From the NCBI GenBank assembly GCA_910589415.1, contig OU342633.1, positions 14,236,858 to 14,300,857 of the forward strand: 64,000 nucleotides of DNA, given 5' to 3'. Shown in pieces: positions 36,201-45,200 of this stretch. A program made the translations under genes and the position numbers. How positions within the stretch are numbered: position 1 is the first letter of the stretch; every line of letters starts with the position of its first letter. Source of the DNA: Malachius bipustulatus. Its lineage: Eukaryota > Arthropoda > Insecta > Coleoptera > Melyridae. A model generated the notes under the pieces. That model saw only the letters and a program-made list of their open reading frames with translations. It searched no databases and had not been told where the DNA came from.

Positions 36201-39200
36201 ACATAAATGTTTGTAAGAATAATAAGAAAGACGCCTTTGAGAATACTTTTGCACTAGAAAGAATTAAAAGTGCAAGTGAAACAAAGTCTGAAGAAGGATC
36301 AAATGTTGATCGTCCGGATGGACGCGCTTTAAAAAATGGCTTATTTTTTGACAACAATTTTTATATATCTTCAGCATTGAAATTTTATTTTACATTAGGA
36401 TTATAAAGAAATGGCGACAACACATTATTCTTACGTAGCTCTGATTTCAAAATACTAACTTCTACTAAAAACAAAGCTGGTCATGAGCTTAAAGATCAAG
36501 ACAGATGGCTTTCTGATTATTGCATTGATGCAGCAGCATCCTCAATTTTGAAAGAGAGCAAACATAATATCTATTATATCAACACCATTTCAACCCATAT
36601 TTTATTTAAAGACCAAGCGAAGGATTGGAAAAAAATTTGCCTTACAGTAAGCCACTTGATGACGTAAACTTCATTATACTGCCACACAACGATCGGTGAA
36701 TACACTAGGTGTTGATAGTTCTATATTTGAAGAATAAAACCATACATATCCTCAATCTCAACAACTTATCCAATAAATACCGACTCCATTTTCCAAAAAA
36801 TAAAACCTTTTTCCCCACAAGAAATCGAATGCAAGCAGACGATAAACTAAATATTCCAAAGTGGACTATTTCTTCGACAATATTGGACTATCCTCGGCAA
36901 GACGACAATGTAAATTGCGGAGCATATCTAATTTTTTATATATTAATTTTATCTGATTTGAACGATGTCGCTGACTTCCCCCACATGAAATATTTTGATC
37001 CTGAAAGTTTTCGCTTGGAAATTCAAAACATTCCTTTTTCTAGCATCTGAACATGTGTACCATCGATGTCTTGACTGTGGTCAAAATAGTCAAGGGTAGG
37101 TACTACATTCAGTGTTCTGTTTGTTCTAGGTGGGTTCACTTCTAATGCCCCTCTTTGGAAAAAGCAGTATCAATTGACGATGTAAAACAACCCTATTTTG
37201 TATTTACTTGTAAATTGTGTCAACTTTTTGGAGTTGATCTCTTTAAGTCAAAGAGCGACTCATTGACGCTCTGTCAAATAGAATGCAGATTTGTCGTTTG
37301 GCATTAAAGAAAATTCGCATCATATATAGGGGAGAGTGGGGTAAGTTGGCGAGGTGGGTAAGGTGACGAATCTTTTCCATTTCAAATGTCGGTACAGATA
37401 TCTGTAGCCTGACTGCATATCAAAAAATATCTCCTCAGAATGTTCCTTCAAAACTGAAAGGTAGATGGCCATAGTTTGTATCATCTTGAAATAATTCAGT
37501 TTGTTTACTTTTGCCGTGTTTGATTGTAAAAAATTTCTTACATGAAAATAGGAATTTTACAGAAAATTGAAGGTAAGAAAAAGATAATTATTACTTTGTG
37601 AATTATTGGTATTATATTAAAATATAGATACGTCTTTATTTTCCAATTTGGGAACAAAATATAATAATGTTGAACAATTTTAGGTTAAGTATGTCTGTGG
37701 GGTATGTTGAATGTGGTAAGATGACGAATTCGTCAACTTACCCCATTCAGTTTAAAATATTGCTATATTGTTCTAGATGCCGCGCAATTACTACATTAGA
37801 AAAACTCAACGTCGTGCTTGGTCAGAAGATAATCTTATTGCTGCTTTACATGCTGTAGAGGAAGAAAATATTTCATGCAATCATGCGAGTTTATTGTATG
37901 ATATTCCCGAAGCGACACTACGGCGCTATATTAAGAAAAAACGAGACAATGTTGAACTCCCTGTCAACGGTGGTCGTTTTAGAGACACCTTCAATAATGA
38001 CCAACAGAAGCAGTTTGCGGATTATGTAAAAGACCTTCATCAAAGAACTTTTGGTCTGACAGGTTTTGAGTGTCGAAAATTAGCTTTTGAATATGCAGAA
38101 AGAAACACATACCTCACCGCTTTAGTACGAAAACAAAAGCTGCCGGTAAAGACTGGTTATAAAACTTTATGAAAAATTGGAAAATTAGTCTACGAACACC
38201 AGAATCGACATCACCAGTCAAAAAATTTACAATAAAACAGAAGATGTATGTTGCATTTTAGAATCTACCACCGAGTCATCGAAAAAAAAGTTCAGGGGGA
38301 GAAATGGGGGCAAAATGGGTGAAACCCAGGTAAGAAAATCTCCGTAGATTCACACTGCCATTTTTCAGGCCCAATGATGTAAGCCCCATAGGGTTACCTA
38401 CATTCAAAATTTGAGTTTAATGTCTCAAAACTTCAGGAGCTGTAAAGAAAAAACTTTTTTTTAAATTTCAACACCCTGTAGACCGGTAACGAAGAGATTG
38501 CGGATCTAGGTTTATATGAAATTTTAGACATAAAATAAGAAAAATAATTACCTCATTTCGTGTGTACTTGGTATTTAGGAACCCCTGTATAAATGTAAAC
38601 TCATAAGGAGAAAGATTCCTTTTTCAATTGAAGTCATAGGACAATATGATTTCCCTTATATCAAAAATTAAAGACTGTCGTTAAAGACTTAACGACAGTC
38701 TTTATTTTCAACCTATGATTTCCCATTCGTTAAGAAGTTAGAGAGAGTCATTAGTGATTATTTTTAAATAATATTTAGGATAAAGGAGAGTGATGTTTAA
38801 AAAATGCATTGCACTTTGACAGTTAAAAATGTCATAATAAAACTACCTAATCAATTACTTCGATAAAGACGTCTAACAGCCAGTATTATAAAGGCTCATT
38901 AAGTTAACGGTCAGATTTCTGGGGCCGTTTCTAGAAAAGTGGAAATAAGGTGGAAAATATAGCAATTTAGTGATTCTTGGAATGAAAGAGATTACAAAAA
39001 TGTTAATAAAAGTTTTTTGACGTCGATATTAGCTTTAAAAATGGTACCTGAAATCTGTCCATTAGCTTAAATGAGCCTTTATAATACTGGCTGCTAGTGA
39101 ATGTTTCAACGAAAGGAAAATCGTACGGCTCATAGTGTTTATCATATTATTAAATATTTATAGGGTATTGTGCCAAGGTTATCTCGACTGATGTAATTTC

Positions 39201-42200
39201 TAGGCTTAGTAGGCGTGACCAGATAAACTCGTTAACGAGTCGTTTTCGGACCCATGTGCATAGGAACTTTTTGTCTTAAAGTGACATTACCTATTACTGA
39301 TTGACGTATGATCGTCTATTTTCTGGACCACTCACCCCTCATCACTCACAGTCAAATACCACTCACAAACAACTCATCACTGTATCTCACTGACGACAAG
39401 GCTTGTAGAGGTGAAACTTTACATGCTAGTTTTTTTATGCAGTAGTTTCGAAACGAGAGGCTTAACAGAATTCTAAATTGGAAGTTATGAATCTATTGTC
39501 TGTTATAAAATAGTTGTATTTTTTTAAAAAACTTGCAATATAATTACTCGGGGTTATTGCAATTTCTCGTCCTAAACTGCACACCAATGGCGCAAGATTT
39601 TGAGCAACTTTTCCATTCGGACCACTCACTCCAGCCACCTTTTTGCGGGTTTAAAACAATTGGCACTTGGCTTACGTCACTGAACTCTGCATCGTCACAA
39701 TAACCATTGATACATCTCTGAAACATATAAATAAAAAATTAATTCTGCTTGTAAGGGAGCTTCGGTTACTGCTCAAGTTTAATAAATAATATTGACAATA
39801 ATTATTATTTTTGGAGCCTTGAAGCTAGATCAACTTATACAAGTACATTAATTATAATTACCTTATTCAAACCACAATAAGTTCCTTCTAATGGAGGTCC
39901 TTTCTTAGTCTTACAAACATAGGGATTTTTTACATGCCCACACCATAAATGAGTACAAGGTTCAATTATATCGAAAGCCTGACATAACGAATACCTAAAA
40001 AATACAACTAGTTTATTGTTATAATACTATAATACGGGTGATCCATTTTAATCCTCCAGTTGATATTTCTGAGCAACAGTGTTAAAAAAAATTAGTTAAA
40101 TATTGTTTGGTTTGGATAGAGACATTTTTTGGACACAAAAATTACCCCACACCGTCGCGATGGGGCGGTGGTGACTAAAATTGAGTGATCTATTTTAGTC
40201 AATTGAGCCGGGCTGCTCAATTGACCGATAACAGGAGCCATGCAGTTGCTTCTCTATGTGCTGCTGCAGCAACTGCTGGTCCAAGGCATTTTTTGTTGAG
40301 GCTGTCGCTTAGGTTGTATGTACGACTCACTTGTTGAATCCTAATTTCATGTTGGTGTCCCGCGCGTATTCCTGTACCACTCGAAGAGCCTGTTTAAGTC
40401 ACTCTCCCATGAGGCATAGAGTTTCAAAACGTCCATATAGAACAAATGTGTGACTCCAAACCTCCGATTTCCTGGTGTGCCATAGGAGTACCCACGGTCA
40501 CGGCGCAGAGGAGCAGATAATGACAGCAACGAAACGTAAAATAGAAGGGGACTGAGCGAATCTACCTGAAAAACTCCCCTTCTGTATGACATCACTCGTG
40601 AACGCAGCGCTCGATTAGTAGATGATACTATAAATCGAATGCTCCAGAGCAACATCAAGTTGGCAATGCATCTCACCAGTGGCTCCGGAACCCCAAAACA
40701 GTCGAACAAACGACTTATCAGTCGATGATTCGAAGTATCAAATGCCTTGTTGAAATCGATCCAGGCCATGAACAGACTGCGTTTATAATAAGAGGCATCC
40801 TGGGTGACACAACGATCAACCAAGAAGTTCTCGTGGCAGCTCTCCACAGACCTCTTAGATCCTTCCTGCTCATATATCTTATTGAATCCGGACCAAAAGC
40901 CTTCAACTACATAGCATAGGTACACTGTTTTGGGTAGAAAAGGTAACATAGGGAATATGTGTAAAGAATATTTCAACAATACTTTGACAATAGGTTACAT
41001 CCTTTCAAAAATACAGTTCCCTCGGAAACTAGGAAACAAGTTTTCTAGGATACTATACAGTTTCCTAGGAAAATTTCAGCTTTTAAACCAGAATGGTTGG
41101 ATCCTTGATAATATTCACTAAAGTGTTTTCCCTGTTATTTTTAATGCAACACAGGGTATACGTTTTTGGTAAAGAGCCCGTAGCGGGTATTGAGACAGTA
41201 ATATTGAGACAGAGGTTGGTAATTCGCTGGACAGGACAAGTTTTCCTTCTTAGGAATCAACACAGAACGCCCTCTTACAAACCACTGTGGAGGTGTCTGC
41301 TGCCCATTTAACTAAAAGTTAAATATTCTTGCTAGGCGTCGATGGACAGAAGAAAACTTCTTCTACCAACCCCCAGAACAGCTCGACATCATCTATCGTA
41401 GGTGGACTACCGACGGCTTGCTTAGCTAGTTGGAATAAGCTAGAAGGATTCTGGCGAAAAAAAAAACATTTGCCGCCAATCCTCTAACGCGGGTCATTTA
41501 TTTACCATAACAACCATACCAACAGGATAAGGTGACAACTGTAGTAATGCGTTCCAGCAACGTTGCAGTTCCCAGGATGTGTTGGAGTAATGACATTAAC
41601 ATGAACTCTCTTAAAAATAGTGTTAATTATGCACTTCCTTCAGTATCTTGAGTACTCACTAGAGAGTACTTTTTGATGGTCAGTAATACTATGTAGTTCA
41701 ACGTGTGGTGTCATTAGGACTGCGGCAATTTTACGAATTCGAGAAGTAAAAGGTCTTCCCATCCTCACATGCTCCATCACACATTGAATACGGTAAGCAT
41801 GCTGTCGTGCTGACTACATCTTCGCCGTCAGTTTGCCATTGCGACGTTTCAGTTGTCCGATGGCTTGACCACTCTTGTCACCACGTTTCTGTGGAACGAG
41901 ACTAATTGCAATGGCATAGATTATCAAATAAAGCAATGAATGCAGGTAATATGAGTATAAAGCACATAAAGTGCAATTACTAGCCTGTTACGTGGGGTCG
42001 GAGTATTCCTCCATCGCCCTAACATTTGTCATACTGGCAGTGCCTGAAACTCAATCAAGAGAGCTTCCATTCAGTGTGCTGCATCTGATGAGCCCCAATA
42101 GGGCGAAAATCTATGCTTCTTCTGGTACTCTGGTGGCTCTGTTGTTGTTTGAATGGACGCTCTCTTGATTGAGTTTCAGGCACTGCCAGTATGACAAATG

Positions 42201-45200
42201 TTGGATGGAGAATACTCCGACCCCACGTAACAGGCTAGTAATTGCACTTTATGTGCTTTATATACTCATACGACCTGCATTCATTTCTTTATTTATTAAT
42301 CGTTGAGTATACTTGCCATGTTCTCTCGTATTCATGATTGTCAATCATCGTTGGCATTGGTGGTGTCTGAAATGTAATAAAACTTGAAATTGACTCACGA
42401 TTAGTTCTCCGGACTGATCGCTAGATGTCCTCCTGCTTAAAACGCCTAGAGAACCGTGTAATCGGTTTGTTTCAGACCTGGAGGGCTTTCAGACATTCGA
42501 CAACAGCCTCCGGATCCTCCAGATGCAACACACTGATGAGCCCCAATCGGGGGAAGCACGTGTCTGTGCTTGTTCTGGTACTCAGGCTGCTCTGTTGTTT
42601 GAATGGAAGCTCTCTTGATTGAGTTTCAGGCACTGCCAGTATGACAAATGTTAGGGCGATAGAGGAGTACTTCAACTCCACTTAACAGGCTCGAATTGAA
42701 CTTTATGTGCTTTGTACTCATACGACCTGCATTCATTGCTTTATTTATTAATCCTTAGTATACTTGCCTTTTCTCTTCCTTAGAGTATCGCCCATATGTC
42801 GGCGTTTTAATGATTTTTGATACCGAACGTCATAAAAAAGGAATATGGCGGCCATAGGAAAAACAAAAGTTGACTATGAAACTCTGGGATCTAATGGGCT
42901 TTGAAAATTTTTGAAATGTCAAATGGAAAGACATGGCAAAAATAAGAAATATCGATTTAAAATTTTCCATACAAGTCATACAGATATCTTGTATGACTTG
43001 TCAGATTCGAGATGGCCACAAAATTGTGCATCTTTCTTCTAACTTAACCGAGCCTGTATCCTCTTAACGTTCACGAGATACCCACAATAAGGAACATCCT
43101 GTATATTCATGTTTTTTTTTTCTTTCACTCACTTATTTTCTATCTAATTTAAGGATCTAATTTGCTCTCCGTTCCTCAGTTATTTAAAAGCAGTTCAAAG
43201 AAATGAATTGAAAAAAAATTACCCATCTCCAAATTCCATTCTGCATTGCTCGTCCATTGAAAAGAAAAAATCAAGAGTATTATTCAACTTTATGTCATCA
43301 TGATAATCAGGAAAATTCGATAAGCATTTCCATTTTCTGTAAAAGAAATCACTAAATATTGAATATTTGAAGAAAATCCGAATTCTCACCTAATTTTCTC
43401 TCTATATTCTTTTCTAGAGCAATGAGACCAAAAGAACTTGTTAAAAGTAGCCGCAACCATTGGAGCCATCACACTTCCTTCGAGAGCTTCCTTGGTACAG
43501 TTATTTCCGGCGTTTTGGTCACCATCGTGACTTAAACCTAAACTGTAAAAGGTCAAATTGTAAGGAATTTTAATTATTATCAGGCACCATCTTTGTGCCA
43601 CTCTTTAATAACAGTGTTTTATTATGTCAAGGAATAAATGTGTAGTGAAATTGTAGTGACATTTTAGGGTTTTTAGATCTTTGACTTTTCCTTACGGAAA
43701 AAAACACTTTCTTATGTACCAGCAGGGCTATATACTTCTTAAAACTAATTATTTTTACTTACATGTGCGCCATCTCATGAGCAATAATAAATGCACTGCT
43801 TAAACCTTCATCTCTATTTAAAGTGCAGCTCCTGGAGGGATCACAGACTCCCGACACCGGAGCGTATCCTGAAGGCCCACCAATATCCAATCGAGTAAGC
43901 CAGATAGCAATATCGTGGTGAGGTTCTCCCATTGCCAATGAAGCATGCAGTCTATTATTCCAGTTGTTGGCATTCTCTAAGGATTTCTTAGGATTTCCAA
44001 CTCGTACAACTGAACTGTTTGCATGTGGGTAGAATAATAATTTAGTAACTGCAAGTGTGAGAGACGAGGAGAGGGAAGGATCTTGATAGATCGCGCTCAC
44101 CTGAAAATGCAAGAACTTAAATTTTAAATTTGAAACGCTCCTTGAAATAAATAAGAATTGAGTTTCAATCGTCCTTTTTTATATGATTATGACAAAATGC
44201 ATATTTAAGGCATTAAATTTTTTTTTGTTCTTTTTTTATTTATTTAGAAGGCACATGCACTTCAGGGAAATCCCTATGTCAACAACCCACATGTCAGACA
44301 CGATCGAAAGCCCTAGAAATATCAAGCGCAACCCCTCAAGACTCCCCATGGTGTTCGACTGTGCTATTCCACAGTTCTGTTACGTAGGTGAGGAGGTCTC
44401 TAGTTGATCTCTGTTTCCGGAAGACGTACTGGCTGTCGCTGATTATATAAGCTCTTTCTAAGTATTTCAAGTATTCTAAGTATTCGTTCAAGCTTTCTCG
44501 ATAATCTTAACTTCCACTGGCCGGTAATTGTTTGCTTGGGTCTTTTTGCCTTTCTTGGGAAAAGAATCGTGTGCATTTCCAGCAGGAAGGAAATATTGAC
44601 CTTTTATAACATGTTGATAAGTCGATAGAAAATACATAACAGCTCAGTCACGCAATTTTCAAGTAGGTACTATAACCGGTACATTATTTGGGCCAGAAGA
44701 TTTGTTTGGTTGCAAGGCTAGCATATGTGCATAGCTTATCTGAAAAATGACGGAAAGGTATGAAAAATAAATCCACCAACAGATTCGCCTTGCCGGTAGC
44801 TTCGCGTGGATGCAATAGTCCCAGCTAGCTGTGTAAAGGTGGATTTGGTGAAATTCTGGCTAACTGCTTTAGTAACTGCCAAAAAGATTTCGGATCGTTG
44901 GGACAGAAGAGAAGTTTAATCTAAAGTTTTTTGTTATGAGCTTCCTTGGTTTGATCTATTATTTCTTTGGATCTGTTTCCAGCACGTATGAAATTGAAAT
45001 GATTTTTGACGTCGGTGCTCTTTCGCTACTGTTGAAAAGCAAGTTGTTTGGATGCGAACAGCTCCCTTTCCATTAAAATTGATTGAACCTTTTATTGAAA
45101 TTAATATAATCAGCAACAGAGGTCAACTGATGACCTCACCTACGTCACCGAGCTGTGGAACAGCGCAATCGAGCTATCGAGTTATCTCGGAAATCGCTCA

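Larger units (their letters stand above)
37327..38212 (+). mobile_element. Tigger/pogo-like DNA transposon, 5' half
   Basis: Begins TA then GGGGAGAGTGGGGTAAGTTG, the TIR shared with the 3' half at 16072. It holds the leader and the N-terminal DNA-binding part of the transposase, and ends at 38212. The last 64 bp are the inverted copy of 17720-17783. Confidence 0.75.

Noticed and set aside
42472..42681. 69-codon minus-strand frame as a LINE ORF2 end
   Set aside because: It crosses the repeat unit, whose other copies do not keep the frame.
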